Shown here: positions 8,168-16,668 of the stretch, in pieces | Numbering within the stretch: the stretch's first letter is position 1 | Layout: the number at the start of each line of letters is the position of its first letter | Origin: Tautonia rosea | GTDB lineage: Bacteria > Planctomycetota > Planctomycetia > Isosphaerales > Isosphaeraceae | Direction of reading: 5' to 3' | NCBI RefSeq assembly: GCF_012958305.1 | Contig: NZ_JABBYO010000027.1 | Coordinates: 1-46,552, forward strand | DNA length: 46,552 nt | Program-made: the position numbers and the translations under genes | The notes under the pieces: generated by a model | What the model was told of the DNA's origin: nothing | What the model saw: the letters and a program-made list of their open reading frames with translations, nothing else | The model's database searches: none

Positions 8168-9310
8168 TCAGACGGACAGTTGCAAGGACGGGAATGTTTT
8201 CGAGGTCAGCAGCGTCCTCGGCTTGCCGCTGAGCGTCCGCACCCGGAAGGCGCCGTCCTTGTAGTCGGCCCGCTTCACGCAGCCGAGGGCGACGGCCTCG
8301 CCGTCGTAGATCAGGTCCGCGCCGCACGACTTGGCGATGCGGTAGACCTCGTCGGCCGCCCGGGCGTTCTCCTCGTAGGACCCGAGGCTCCCCGCCTCGT
8401 GCAGCCGGGAGAGCAGGCCACGCAGGGCCTCGACGACCGGGCGATGCAGCGCGTCGAGCTGGGCCGAGAGGGCGGCGACGGCCTCGCCGGCGGGCATCCC
8501 CTCGCGCAGCGCCCTGCCGAATTCCGCGGGCAGCGGGGCCGCGGCACGCTCGATGTCGCGGCCGATCGCCTCCAGCGATTCAGCCACGCCGGATCGGTCG
8601 GGGAGCGTCGCTCCGTCGAGGGTGTCACCGAGATGTGCTTTCTTGTCTGCGTACTCCACCAGGCGTGAGATCTCAGAATCGGAGATCCGAGTCAAATCTC
8701 CGCGCCGTTTTCCCGGCGGCTCCCACGCGGGAGGTCCATCCTGTCGGTCCCAGAGGGGCCCCAGCGGTCCGCCGGGACCGGGGTCGAGGGCGGTGATCTC
8801 CGGCCCGAGCTCGGACGCCGCGTCGAGGTCACGCCCCAGTCCACGCGCGACGCGATCCTCGTCCGAGGCCGCGGCTTGCCCTTCCCTGGCGGCCAGCTCC
8901 GCCGCGAATGAGGCGCTCCGCGCGGCGAATTCGGCCATGCCCCGCATCCGCTCGAGGTTCATGTCCTCGTGCGCCTGGACGACGTCGGAGAGGCGGGCGA
9001 CGGCGGCGTTCTCGGCCTGGTAGGGCACCGTTTCCATCGGCGCGCCCGGCTCGATGGCGTCGAGGAGCGTCTTCAGGTAGCCGAGCGCGCGCGCCAGACG
9101 GGCCCGCGACGGGCGGTCGTCCCGGAGGCAATACTCCCGGCCGATGCGCAGCGCGAGCGTCATGCCCCGCGTGACGTCCGGGTGGTCCACGAGCCGACGC
9201 ACGCGGAGGCCGGTGCGGACCGTCAAGGCGACGATCGCCAGGGGACAACGCTCGCCGATCCGGCGGATCAGCTCGGTTTGCTGCGATGCCAGCGTTCGCA
9301 TTGGGGACAT
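8168..9310 (-). CDS. Hypothetical protein, mainly helical
   Basis: A 380-residue protein without recognisable domains. It is alanine-, arginine- and glutamate-rich and largely helical, with a flexible PGPGGPLGPL segment around residues 180-205 and a small beta-rich C-terminal piece (about 335-380) containing GADLIYDGEAVALG and ending KTFPSLQLSV. Its ATG shares a base with the stop of the upstream gene (TAATG at 9308-9312), so the two are translated together and probably act together. Codon use and GC match the plasmid backbone. Function unknown. Confidence 0.65.
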   Translation of the reverse strand: MSPMRTLASQQTELIRRIGERCPLAIVALTVRTGLRVRRLVDHPDVTRGMTLALRIGREYCLRDDRPSRARLARALGYLKTLLDAIEPGAPMETVPYQAENAAVARLSDVVQAHEDMNLERMRGMAEFAARSASFAAELAAREGQAAASDEDRVARGLGRDLDAASELGPEITALDPGPGGPLGPLWDRQDGPPAWEPPGKRRGDLTRISDSEISRLVEYADKKAHLGDTLDGATLPDRSGVAESLEAIGRDIERAAAPLPAEFGRALREGMPAGEAVAALSAQLDALHRPVVEALRGLLSRLHEAGSLGSYEENARAADEVYRIAKSCGADLIYDGEAVALGCVKRADYKDGAFRVRTLSGKPRTLLTSKTFPSLQLSV

Positions 9311-10113
9311 TACTCGGTGGTTTCTGCGCCGGGATTCGATCGGTCGAGGTGGTCCGTGTACGCCCGGATCATCTGCCGAGCAATGGAACGTGCCCTCTCG
9401 AGCTCGTCCTCCGAAGCCGGGCGGAGTTCGCAGTGGAGGCCGCGATGGCGACCTTCCCGGACCGGTTCGTCATTCGAGATTTTCCCCAGGTATGACCAAT
9501 CAGCCCTGGTGATTCCGAGCCTCGGCCGGGCCTCCTGTTCCCCGTCGAAATGATCTTTGAGCGCGTCGCGGACTTCGTAGAGGTGGACGAGGGCGTTCGG
9601 CGGATCGTCGACCGATCGGGTGAGGCTCGCCAGGAGCTTCGAGAGGGTCGGGTCCCCAGCGTGTCTCACGCACTGTTCGCGAAACTGCCTCCGGGCGTCC
9701 AGCCGTTCCGCCCGCGAGTCGCAGGTGATCTGCCCCTCGGCGTTCGTGACCCGGAAGTCGATCGGATGGACCGAGGTAATCGCGATGATCGACTCGGCCA
9801 ACACCCAAACATCCTTCCGTCCGTCCGGATGATGCCGCGTCATCCCGAGTCTGGTCCTCTCGTGCGGCCGGCACGTCATGACTTGCTGCGCGTCGAAGAC
9901 GCGCCCGATCGCTTGCTCGATCTCGGGTCGCAACGCCTGGCCGACGTGGGGGTCGGGCAGGTCGATGGTGGCGACGATCGAGCCGTCGTCGATCGTCAGG
10001 GTGTAGCCCGCCCCTCGCAGCGAGACGGGTCCCTCAAAATAGTCGCCGGGCGTGTAGCTCCCCTCCAGGACCAGTCTTGTCTCGTTGTCCGACTCCCTCC
10101 CTGCCGCATTCAT
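9310..10113 (-). CDS. Hypothetical protein, first gene of a coupled pair
   Basis: A 267-residue protein. I chose the ATG at 10113 because GGGAGG lies about eight bases upstream; an in-frame start at 10242 would add a basic extension of unlikely composition. The N-terminal third is beta-rich (TRLVLEGSYTPGDYFEGPV and TLTIDDGSIVATIDLPDP stretches), the middle contains a conserved-looking FRVTNAEGQITCDSRAERL segment, and the C-terminal part (about 165-255) is helical with LGITRADWSYLGKISNDEP. No enzyme motif is visible. It overlaps the next gene by one base pair and lies divergently from the DUF932 gene. Confidence 0.6.
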   Translation of the reverse strand: MNAAGRESDNETRLVLEGSYTPGDYFEGPVSLRGAGYTLTIDDGSIVATIDLPDPHVGQALRPEIEQAIGRVFDAQQVMTCRPHERTRLGMTRHHPDGRKDVWVLAESIIAITSVHPIDFRVTNAEGQITCDSRAERLDARRQFREQCVRHAGDPTLSKLLASLTRSVDDPPNALVHLYEVRDALKDHFDGEQEARPRLGITRADWSYLGKISNDEPVREGRHRGLHCELRPASEDELERARSIARQMIRAYTDHLDRSNPGAETTE

Positions 10114-10543
10114 CGAAGTGGCCTCCCGCTCGACATCCCGACCCACTTGGTCCGGATGTTCAGTGATCCCAGAATGGGCAAGCGGGGTCAACTTTCGCCC
10201 CGCATCGTCCCCCCTGCCCCGATCGATTGTGCTCCGCCGCACGCTGCGCTAGAACTCCGCTCGAACAGACGATTGCGGTAGAGGGGATTGCCCCGGTTGC
10301 TGGCCGGCGTGGGCGACGATGACGTCCCCGCGATGGCGAGTGGCCGATGGGCGCACACGGTTTTCATTTTCGCAGATTTTTCAGGTTTTCTCGGCCTTTC
10401 GGGGCCCCGGGACTCTCCGCGCCGGGGATCGATCCCGCCCGCAGATTCGCGCGGGTGGTGCAATCGCTGCCCGGCTCGGGGAGACCCAAGCCGACGCGTT
10501 TCTTGATGTCAATTGCGTTGGACCCGAAGGGACCGCATCGACG
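10114..10543. promoter_or_regulatory. Divergent intergenic region
   Basis: This 430-base gap separates the minus-strand transfer-side genes from the plus-strand DUF932 gene and must carry promoters for both. A short AT-rich stretch near 10360-10390 (GTTTTCATTTTCGCAGATTTTTC) is the only clear change of composition. I see no strong inverted repeat or conserved gene remnant in it. Confidence 0.4.
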
Positions 10544-11593
10544 ATGGCCACGAACCTGACCCATGCCCACGGGCAGCTCTTCCGCCGCAACCCCGACGAG
10601 GTCTTCCCGTCACTCCAGGCGCTCTGGGCGCACTGCGACGGCGAGAAGGCGCGATCGCGGGACGTGTGGAGGCCGCCCTCGGCCCTGAATCCCGTCGCGA
10701 ACGGGAGCCTCCGGCTCGACGTCGGCGAAAACGAAGGCGACGAGCACGGCCTGGCGCTCAACGACTGGAGCTTCTCGCAGCTCTGCGCCCTGGCGGGCGT
10801 CTCGAAGGACACGGTCAACCGGCTCTCGCCCGAGACGGCCGGCCGCGTGCTCCGGGAGACGCTCCCGGCGGGCAACAAGCCGCTCCAGCTCTACGCCGAG
10901 GGTGACCGGATCCGGTCGATCCACGGCACCGCGTACACCCGGCTCCACAACGCGGACCTCGTGACGATGCTCCGCGAATTCGCCGTCGACTTCGAGCCCC
11001 CGCCCCGCGGCATCACCGGCGGGACGGGGCTCTACTGCGGGGAGCAGGACCTCTTCTGTTTCCTGATCGACCCGACCGGCTGGGCGGAGATTGGGGGCGA
11101 GGCGTTCGCCCCCGGCTTCTTCGCCTGGAACAGCGAGGTCGGCAAGCGTTCGGTGGGGGTCGCGACGTTCTGGTTCCAGGCCGTGTGCCAAAACCACATC
11201 GTCTGGGACGCCACCGAGGTCGTCGAGTTCGCCCGCAAGCACACGGGCAAGGTGGGCGAGGCGCTCTCGGACATCCGCCGGATCATCGAGCGGTTGGTCG
11301 AGACGCGCGACGCGCGCCGGGACGGCTTCGTCTCGGTGATGCGCACCGCCATGGAGACCACGTTGGGGAATGACGCCGAGGAGGTGCTCAAGGCGCTGGC
11401 CCGAAACGGCATTCCCAAGGGGCTCGCCAAGGAGGCCATCGCCCGCGCCGAGTCCCGCGGCCGGTTCACGATCTTCGCCCTGGTCGACGCGCTGACCCGG
11501 ATGAGCGGGGAGCTCGTCAACGCGGGGGAGCGGGCCGACGCGGACCAGCGGGCCTCGTCCCTGCTGGCGCTGGCGGCCGCATCGTCGTCGTAA
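10544..11593 (+). CDS. DUF932 (phage/plasmid-like) protein
   Basis: A 349-residue member of the DUF932 family, common on plasmids and phages and near recombination genes; its biochemical role is not established. Typical elements are the FPSLQALW start, the SFSQLCALAGVSKDTVNRLSPETA helix pair, the RIRSIHGTAYTRLHNADLV core (about 110-130), GLYCGEQDLFCFLID, and the NSEVGKRSVGVATFWFQAVCQNHIVWD block near 190-220. I chose the ATG at 10544 (MATNLTHAHG) because the longer frame adds 75 residues of unlike composition and the family begins near here. It stands alone between two minus-strand blocks. Confidence 0.85.
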   Translation: MATNLTHAHGQLFRRNPDEVFPSLQALWAHCDGEKARSRDVWRPPSALNPVANGSLRLDVGENEGDEHGLALNDWSFSQLCALAGVSKDTVNRLSPETAGRVLRETLPAGNKPLQLYAEGDRIRSIHGTAYTRLHNADLVTMLREFAVDFEPPPRGITGGTGLYCGEQDLFCFLIDPTGWAEIGGEAFAPGFFAWNSEVGKRSVGVATFWFQAVCQNHIVWDATEVVEFARKHTGKVGEALSDIRRIIERLVETRDARRDGFVSVMRTAMETTLGNDAEEVLKALARNGIPKGLAKEAIARAESRGRFTIFALVDALTRMSGELVNAGERADADQRASSLLALAAASSS

Positions 11594-11713
11594 TTCGCCC
11601 GTGAGGCGCGATCGGCCCGACGGACAGGGTTACCCCCGTCCCGAAGGTCGATCGCGCCGCTGGGGGCCATCATGGCGACCAGGCGGGCTCTGCCGGCCGG
11701 GTCGCCGCCGCCG

Positions 11714-11761
11714 ATGCGAGGGGTTTTTCCGAAGGAGCATGGCGCCCACCTCCCCTCGCAT
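11714..11761. repeat. Long-loop inverted repeat after the DUF932 gene
   Basis: ATGCGAGGGG (11714-11723) and CCCCTCGCAT (11752-11761) are perfect 10-base complements separated by 28 bases, between the ends of two convergent genes. No T run follows on either strand, so it is only weakly terminator-like. Confidence 0.4.
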
Positions 11762-11795
11762 TTGCTGCACGCAATCAACCAAATTCAAAGCACCA

Positions 11796-11840
11796 TTATC
11801 GCGATAACGCGATATTCCCAAGACGCGATAACGCGAGAAC
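11796..11840. promoter_or_regulatory. TTATCGCGATAA sites downstream of the RHH gene
   Basis: The perfect palindrome TTATCGCGATAA at 11796-11807 is followed by CGCGATAT and, at 11822-11840, by GACGCGATAACGCGAGAAC. They match the repeat family found at 12336-12452, 13991-14032 and 14096-14153 around the partition genes, so they probably belong to one dispersed binding array. Confidence 0.65.
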
Positions 11841-11852
11841 GGAAATCCCGCC

Positions 11853-12137
11853 TCAGGCCGCGTCGTCCGCGGCCCGGGGCTCTTCCGGATGCTCGCCCCC
11901 TGCCCCGTCGGCCAAGGGCCCGCGGAGCGAGACCACCACGCCGCGCAGCGCGTCGTCGAGGATGGCGTTGACCAGGCCCGAGCGGTCGGTGCCGCGCATC
12001 GCGGCCAGGACGGTCAGGCGCAGGTCGTTCTCCGGGGAGAGGAGCAGGGAGCACTTGACCTTCTCGGCCCCTTTGCCGCGCTGAGCCTTGGCGGCCCTGC
12101 CCTTCTTCGCCTTGGAGCTTCCCGGGTCATTCTGCAT
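11853..12137 (-). CDS. Ribbon-helix-helix-like protein next to the partition genes
   Basis: A 94-residue protein with a very basic, lysine-rich N-terminus (1-26), then a strand and two helices (KVKCSLLLSPENDLRLTVLAAMRGTDRSGLVNAILDDAL in two runs, about 27-66) matching the RHH pattern, and an acidic C-terminal tail. RHH proteins bind palindromic DNA as dimers and serve as centromere binders (ParG-like) or repressors. The flanking intergenic regions are packed with TTATCGCGATAA-type palindromes, its plausible target. It is separated from the ParA operon by 326 bases, so it may be a separately expressed regulator. Confidence 0.65.
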   Translation of the reverse strand: MQNDPGSSKAKKGRAAKAQRGKGAEKVKCSLLLSPENDLRLTVLAAMRGTDRSGLVNAILDDALRGVVVSLRGPLADGAGGEHPEEPRAADDAA

Positions 12138-12335
12138 CGGCCACCTCGGTCGTCTGTCCGCCCTGTTCCGAATCCCACCGCTGCTCTTTTCGGCAGGGCG
12201 ACGCGTCCGACTTTGCCCCCGGGAGCATTTGCTCCTGCGCGACCGCGGTCCGGGGCCCCTGCCCTGCCCCGGTCGGACGGGCCTGGAACACGCGGTCAGG
12301 GTGCGGTGACGCGGCAGTCTTACCTCCTGTTCCGC

Positions 12336-12454
12336 CGTTATCGCGAGAACGCGATCGCCATAAATCCCTGGAAATGCTCGACTTGCCGTCTTAGGATTCT
12401 CGCGTTATCGCGATAACGCGAGAATCCTAGAACGCGAGAACGCGATATCGCGAT
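12336..12454. promoter_or_regulatory. Palindrome cluster including a perfect 38-bp palindrome
   Basis: CGTTATCGCGAGAACG starts at 12336. The segment 12392-12429 is a perfect 38-base palindrome centred on 12410/12411, with half-sequence TAGGATTCTCGCGTTATCG. CGCGATATCGCG at 12441-12452 is a further perfect palindrome. They fill the gap between the RHH gene (11853-12137) and the end of the ParB-like gene (12464). Such density fits a centromere (parS-like) or autoregulatory operator. Confidence 0.75.
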
Positions 12455-12463
12455 GTCGGCCAG

Positions 12464-13021
12464 TCAGTCCCGGTGCCGGGTGTTGCGGACGGCGGAGTCG
12501 AAGAGCCGGGCAAGGTTCTCCTCGAAGTTGGCGATCTCGGTCGGCTCGCTGTTGCGGGGCCGCTTGGAGAACTGGGCGCGGCGGCACTGCTTGGCCAGCT
12601 CCTCCCGGACGTTGAAGAGCAGGGTCACCGAGGCGCGCATGACGTTGCTGACCTTCACGCGCACGCCCAGCTCGTCGGAGATCTCCTCGATCAGCCGGTC
12701 CAGCTCGCGCTCCTCCTCGCGGGTGAGCAGCATGCGCTTCTCGCGCGTCAGGTCGCGCTTCTTGGCCGTCCGGGGCGCGGGCTGCGCCTCGGCGCCGGCG
12801 GGCGGCGGCGCGGGGAATGAGACCGGGGCAGGGGGGGCCTCGACGGCCTCGGCTCGGGGGCCGGGGACGGGCGCCTCCTCCTCCCGCTCCGCCGGGATCT
12901 CGACGACGGCGAGCCCCGGCGCGGCGTCGGGGCGGTCGCGGTGCCTGGTCAGGACGTCCCGCGCCAGGGCTTCCTGGACGGGGCTGTAGGGTCGTTCGTT
13001 GGGCGCGATTCGCTTAGGCAT
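12464..13021 (-). CDS. ParB-analogue candidate (centromere-binding partner of ParA)
   Basis: A 185-residue protein beginning MPKRIAPNERP. Its ATG overlaps the stop of parA (ATGCCTAA), so the two are translationally coupled, as in par operons. The N-terminal 25 residues are basic, residues about 30-90 are proline- and alanine-rich and probably disordered, and the C-terminal 100 residues are helical with KKRDLTREKRMLLTREEERE and a strand-helix-helix pattern around RVKVSNVMRASVTLLFNV that could be RHH-type. It lacks the classical ParB N-terminal nuclease/CTPase motifs, so a small ParG/Omega-like DNA-binding partner is more likely. Position gives most of the support. Confidence 0.65.
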   Translation of the reverse strand: MPKRIAPNERPYSPVQEALARDVLTRHRDRPDAAPGLAVVEIPAEREEEAPVPGPRAEAVEAPPAPVSFPAPPPAGAEAQPAPRTAKKRDLTREKRMLLTREEERELDRLIEEISDELGVRVKVSNVMRASVTLLFNVREELAKQCRRAQFSKRPRNSEPTEIANFEENLARLFDSAVRNTRHRD

Positions 13022-13946
13022 TGGCGGCCGCCTCCTCGTCGTCGAAGTCGGCCCCATCGTCCAACTCTTCGGGATCATTCAGGTTTGCCAGGGTGATCCC
13101 GTTGACGCGCGCCTCGACCTCGGCGGCCACCTTGCGATACTGGCCGGCGAGCTTGTGCGTCGGGCTGGTCTCGAAGAGGGTCTTGCCCACCTTCTGGGCC
13201 TCGTGCACGACGACCGAGCGGCTGATGTCGGTGGCGAACTTGGCGGGGGAGCCGTCGGAGAACCGGAACGTCTTGTCGACGTAGCTGATCAGCGCGGTGG
13301 CGAGCCGGGTCTTCCGCCCGTCGACGCCCGAGAGGATGACCCCGAGGATCTCCAGCTCGGCGTTGCCGTTCTGCTGCGCGTCGCGGATGTCGACCAGCGC
13401 GTCGTTGAGGCCGGTGATCGCCAGCGGGTCGGGCATCGCGGCCAGGATGAACCAGCGGGCGGCCTTGTAGGCGGCGATCGTGGGCGTGTTCGCGTTGGGG
13501 GCCGTGTCGAGGAAGATGTAGTCGTAGACCCCCTCCAGGCTCTTCAGGGGCTTGATCAGCACGTCCTGCTCGACGATGAACTTCGAGCGCTGCAGGAGCG
13601 CCTGGTCGGTGGTCTCCAGTTTCCGGCTGGCCGGGATGATGTCGACGTTCTTCGGCAGCTCCAGGTCCTCATCGCCGTCGGTGATGACGACGTCCAGCGG
13701 CTGCTCCTCGCCGATCAGCACCTCGAAGCTCCCGAGGAAGCTGTTGCTCGGCACCCCCAGGTGGCGGGTCGCCCCCTGGTTCATGTCCAGATCGATGATC
13801 AGGCATTTCTTGCCCAATTCGCCCAGCGCCGCGGCGATGTGCACGGCGTTGGTCGTCTTGGCGACCCCGCCCTTCTGGTTCCCGACGGCGATGATCTGCG
13901 TGTTCCTCCGCGCCTCCTGCGGCGATTTGCCCTCCTGCGACTCCAT
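13014..13946 (-). CDS. parA: ParA-type plasmid partition ATPase
   Basis: Moves or positions plasmid copies before division by ATP-dependent assembly on the nucleoid. It has the deviant Walker A NQKGGVAKTT (residues 23-32), the DLDMNQGAT motif (52-60) and Walker B YIFLDTAP, and is 310 residues long without an N-terminal HTH, as in ParA type Ib or Soj-like proteins. I chose the ATG at 13946 because GAGGGAGG lies six bases upstream; an in-frame start at 13982 lies inside a T-rich leader. The C-terminal tail is acidic. The following ParB-like gene overlaps its stop. Upstream, 13991-14153 carries palindromic sites likely to be centromere or operator. Confidence 0.92.
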   Translation of the reverse strand: MESQEGKSPQEARRNTQIIAVGNQKGGVAKTTNAVHIAAALGELGKKCLIIDLDMNQGATRHLGVPSNSFLGSFEVLIGEEQPLDVVITDGDEDLELPKNVDIIPASRKLETTDQALLQRSKFIVEQDVLIKPLKSLEGVYDYIFLDTAPNANTPTIAAYKAARWFILAAMPDPLAITGLNDALVDIRDAQQNGNAELEILGVILSGVDGRKTRLATALISYVDKTFRFSDGSPAKFATDISRSVVVHEAQKVGKTLFETSPTHKLAGQYRKVAAEVEARVNGITLANLNDPEELDDGADFDDEEAAANA

Positions 13947-13990
13947 GCTGGCCTCCCTCTCGAAAAAAAATTGACGTCCCAAGTCCCGTC

Positions 13991-14032
13991 GTGTTCTCGC
14001 GATAACGCGAGAAGCCGTTATCGCGAGAACAC
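13991..14032. promoter_or_regulatory. Inverted repeat directly upstream of parA
   Basis: GTGTTCTCGCGATAACG (13991-14007) and its exact complement at 14016-14032 flank an eight-base centre. It lies 45 bases upstream of the parA start codon and uses the same CGCGATAA core as the other sites. Autoregulation of parA or nucleation of the partition complex is likely. Confidence 0.7.
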
Positions 14033-14095
14033 CGGGATCGGCCGTAGAGTGCCAGCCCTAAGTCGTTGCCGCAAGGGCTCTTTTCGAGTTATTCG

Positions 14096-14153
14096 CGCGT
14101 TATCGCGATAACGCGTTATCGCGATATTCCGGGCCGCGTTATCGCGATAACGC
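14096..14153. promoter_or_regulatory. Triple TTATCGCGATAA array
   Basis: Three near-identical palindromes lie in 58 bases: 14096-14115 (perfect 20-base palindrome with core TTATCGCGATAA), 14116-14127 (TTATCGCGATAT) and 14136-14153 (perfect 18-base palindrome with the same core). Core starts are spaced 16 and 23 bases apart. The spacing and position between parA and the replication-like gene fit iteron-like or centromere repeats. Confidence 0.75.
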
Positions 14154-14160
14154 CATAACA

Positions 14161-14617
14161 TCAAGCCCTTAGATCGCTTGCGGCGCGATCTCGACCGTTG
14201 CGTCGGCGAAAACGACGCGCTTATACTCACCCTGCAAAACTTTAACCGGCTTGTAGCTAGGGCGATCCGCACCCGGGAATGGGGGCGGGGCCGTCCGGCA
14301 TTTTGTTTGTATTCGGAGGGCAGGGGAGCCTATGTAGCGAGGAGAAAGAGCCAGACCCCCAGAAACCAAAACAGCGACCGCAAGGGTCGCTGCTATTGGG
14401 TCCGCCGATGGGCCGCCTGAGAACAGGGGAACATCGGGGCAGGAGTTGCGTGTGGTAACTCAACTCTAGCCCCACCCCGTCCCCCCTGTCAACGGCCCAT
14501 CTCGCGCGGAGACGGGGATCGTGCGCCCTGAGATCCGGAGCACATGACGACGCCCACTGCCCTCTGCGGGGAACGCGGACGCCCGAGGTTCGTCCGCACG
14601 CAGGGGGACGCAGCGCA
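14161..14617. other. Non-coding region with two hairpins, possible origin or leader
   Basis: No gene is supported in this 457-base gap. CAGCGACC (14372-14379) pairs with GGTCGCTG (14385-14392). GGGGC...GAGTTG pairs with CAACTC..GCCCC across 14436-14473. The flanking array at 14096-14153 and the replication-initiator-like gene starting at 14618 make it a reasonable place for the replication origin, but I see no DnaA-box consensus. Confidence 0.4.
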
Positions 14618-16090
14618 ATGGGATCACACGATCGGAATGGGAATGAGGACGGGACGCGGGCCAGGCCCGCGGGGGGATATGTCCTAATCGCGGCCGGGGG
14701 GCTCTTCGCCCTCTGGTGGCTGAGGAAGTTCGGGGTCATCCGGGGGCTCGACTTCCGGGTGTTCTTCGCGCTGTTGGAGATGCGGGAACGGCGCTGCGGG
14801 CTGCCGAAGGGGCGGGACCCGGAGTTCGGGCTCGCGGAACTCGCGCGGCTCTGCGGCGGCGCGGCCGAGCCGGAGCTGCGGCGGTCCCTGCGGCGGCTCC
14901 GCCGCGCGGGGCTGGTGCGGCGCTTCACGCGCTCGGCGCTGGTGCTCGCCAAGCATCCCTCGGAGTTGACGCTCGACGAGGCGACGCGGGAACTGCTCGA
15001 CGAGAAGCTGCTCCTGCTCCGCTCCCCGAGGCGGCTCGTGCCGCTGCCGCGCCGCATGACGCGGCTCCTGGCCTCCGGGGCCTGCTATACGTTCGCCGGG
15101 GTCATCCTCGGCACCGCCATCGCCACGCTCTTCTGCCGCAAGGGCCAGGTCAGCTCCCGAGGCGCGTACAAGGCGAGCTGGCTGGCCGAGGCGTTCGGGA
15201 TCTCCGAGCGCACCGTCTACCGCCACCGCACCTACCTCGCCGAGCAGCTCGGCTGGATCCGGATCATCGACTCGCACCAGCTCCGGCAGAACGCCCGGGG
15301 GCTCCTGGTCGAGGTCGACCTCGACTGGGACGGCGCCGTCTCGACCGGTGCAAGCGTCGGGGCAGAGGAGCCGGAGAGCCCGATTTGTCAGGCCCCCCCG
15401 GCCGAAATCGGGGCCCGTTTGTCAGGCCCAAGGGATCTGGACAAGGAACCTTTCCAAGAGGAATTAAACACCAAACCCGCCCCGGGCGGCGGGCACGGAT
15501 CCGGAGTTGGGGTTTATCAACCGAAAATTCAGGACGGGAACCCGGACACGGCCGGGGCGCGTCCCAGCCTGAAACGGGTGACGGCCGAGGACCTCAAGGA
15601 CCCCGGACGGCTCGCCGCGCTGCGGGAGCAGGCCATCGGGGAGGGGCTCATCACCGGGTCCGAGCACGACCGGCTCCAGTTCTTCGCCGCGGCGGAGCGC
15701 GCCCGGTCGGTCGGCTCGAAGAACCCGCCGGGGCTCTTCGTCCGCATCGTCCGCTCGGGCCTCTGGCGGTTCCTGTCCCAGGACGACGAGGACGCCGCGA
15801 GGCGGAAGATCCGCAACCTGCTCTACCCGGAAGGTCGGCCCGATCGGATCGGGCCGCACGGGCCAACCTCGGGACTCGTCGCCGGTATCGGCCGGGAGGG
15901 CCGGATCGAGCCCAGACGCGAGGGTCCCTCGGAGGACGCGCTCGTCGTCCGGGCGGTGACCAACGCGCTGAGGCGGGCCGGGTTCAAGGGAGATCCGTTC
16001 TACGCGCTCAAGCGGCAGCAGCCGGAGTGGACGCGGGACCGGTGGGACCGGGCCGCGGCCGAGCTGGGGGCGGCGCCGATGGCGCGCTGA
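14618..16090 (+). CDS. Plasmid replication-initiator-like protein with winged helix
   Basis: A 490-residue protein. Residues about 40-110 form a helical winged-helix-like unit (RGLDFRVFFALLEM, then ELRRSLRRLRRAGLVRRF). A second helix-turn-helix occurs around 180-215 (SWLAEAFGISERTVYRHRTYLAEQLGWI). A disordered PG-rich linker follows, then a C-terminal module (about 320-410) with EDLKDPGRLAALREQAIGEG and NPPGLFVRIVRSGLWRFLS. Two DNA-binding domains followed by a helical module resemble DnaD/RepA-style initiators. The position next to parA and a repeat-rich non-coding region supports a replication role. It could also be a transcription regulator. The C-terminal module is repeated in the next gene. 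Confidence 0.6.
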   Translation: MGSHDRNGNEDGTRARPAGGYVLIAAGGLFALWWLRKFGVIRGLDFRVFFALLEMRERRCGLPKGRDPEFGLAELARLCGGAAEPELRRSLRRLRRAGLVRRFTRSALVLAKHPSELTLDEATRELLDEKLLLLRSPRRLVPLPRRMTRLLASGACYTFAGVILGTAIATLFCRKGQVSSRGAYKASWLAEAFGISERTVYRHRTYLAEQLGWIRIIDSHQLRQNARGLLVEVDLDWDGAVSTGASVGAEEPESPICQAPPAEIGARLSGPRDLDKEPFQEELNTKPAPGGGHGSGVGVYQPKIQDGNPDTAGARPSLKRVTAEDLKDPGRLAALREQAIGEGLITGSEHDRLQFFAAAERARSVGSKNPPGLFVRIVRSGLWRFLSQDDEDAARRKIRNLLYPEGRPDRIGPHGPTSGLVAGIGREGRIEPRREGPSEDALVVRAVTNALRRAGFKGDPFYALKRQQPEWTRDRWDRAAAELGAAPMAR

Positions 16091-16142
16091 GCGTCCGGCC
16101 GGGTGGTGCGCCCGCAGCGGAAATGTGCCAGCCTCGGGCCCG

Positions 16143-16580
16143 ATGGTCCGGCAGCTCTTCGACAATCTGGAGATCGACTGGGGGCGGCTTAAGGGGCCCG
16201 CGATCGCGCGGGACGCCGCGAAAGATGCGGAGAATTGCGACGAGGCAGGGGAGGAGTCTCTCCCCGAGCCGACGCTCCGCGACATCCGCATGGAGGATCT
16301 GAGGAATACGAAGCGGCTCTTGGTGCTCTACGACCAGGCGGTGAAGACGGGGCTCATCGACGACAGTGAGCAGATGCGGCTCGCATTCGCGAGCCTGGTC
16401 GAACACGCCCTGGACTGGGGGACGACCAATCCCTGCGGACTGTTCGTCTATCTGCTGAAGAACGGCCGGTTTGACGCGATCACGCTGCGTGATGAGAACC
16501 GGGCCGCTGCGCGGTTGAAGGAGCATCGGCGGAGTGGCTTGCGGCCAATCGTACGCCTCCGAGAGGAGGCGAGGAAATGA
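16143..16580 (+). CDS. Small protein sharing the C-terminal module of the upstream gene
   Basis: A 145-residue protein (a GTG at 16125 would add six residues). Residues about 48-130 match the C-terminal module of the preceding 490-residue protein: MEDLRNTKRLLVLYDQAVKTGLI against AEDLKDPGRLAALREQAIGEGLI, and TNPCGLFVYLLKNGRFD against KNPPGLFVRIVRSGLWR. It lacks the DNA-binding domains. A stand-alone copy of an initiator module could be a dominant-negative copy-number control protein or an assembly partner; this is inference. It is 52 bases downstream of the larger gene on the same strand. Confidence 0.6.
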   Translation: MVRQLFDNLEIDWGRLKGPAIARDAAKDAENCDEAGEESLPEPTLRDIRMEDLRNTKRLLVLYDQAVKTGLIDDSEQMRLAFASLVEHALDWGTTNPCGLFVYLLKNGRFDAITLRDENRAAARLKEHRRSGLRPIVRLREEARK

Positions 16581-16668
16581 CTCCTTCGGCGTGCCAAAAC
16601 CGTTCGACAAGCACCATGATCCGGTGACTATTCAGAAATCGGGCTGATCGCGGTCGGTGGGTTCTCGA

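Noticed and set aside
11796-14153. CRISPR array
   Set aside because: The repeats are palindromic, irregularly spaced and interrupted by genes, with no uniform spacers or cas genes.
14169-14369. A 66-residue minus-strand open frame upstream of parA
   Set aside because: No ribosome site, no ATG-supported conserved pattern, and composition like the surrounding non-coding DNA.
14161-14617. DnaA-box cluster
   Set aside because: No TTATCCACA-like sequence; TTATCGCGATAA is a different palindrome tied to the par genes.
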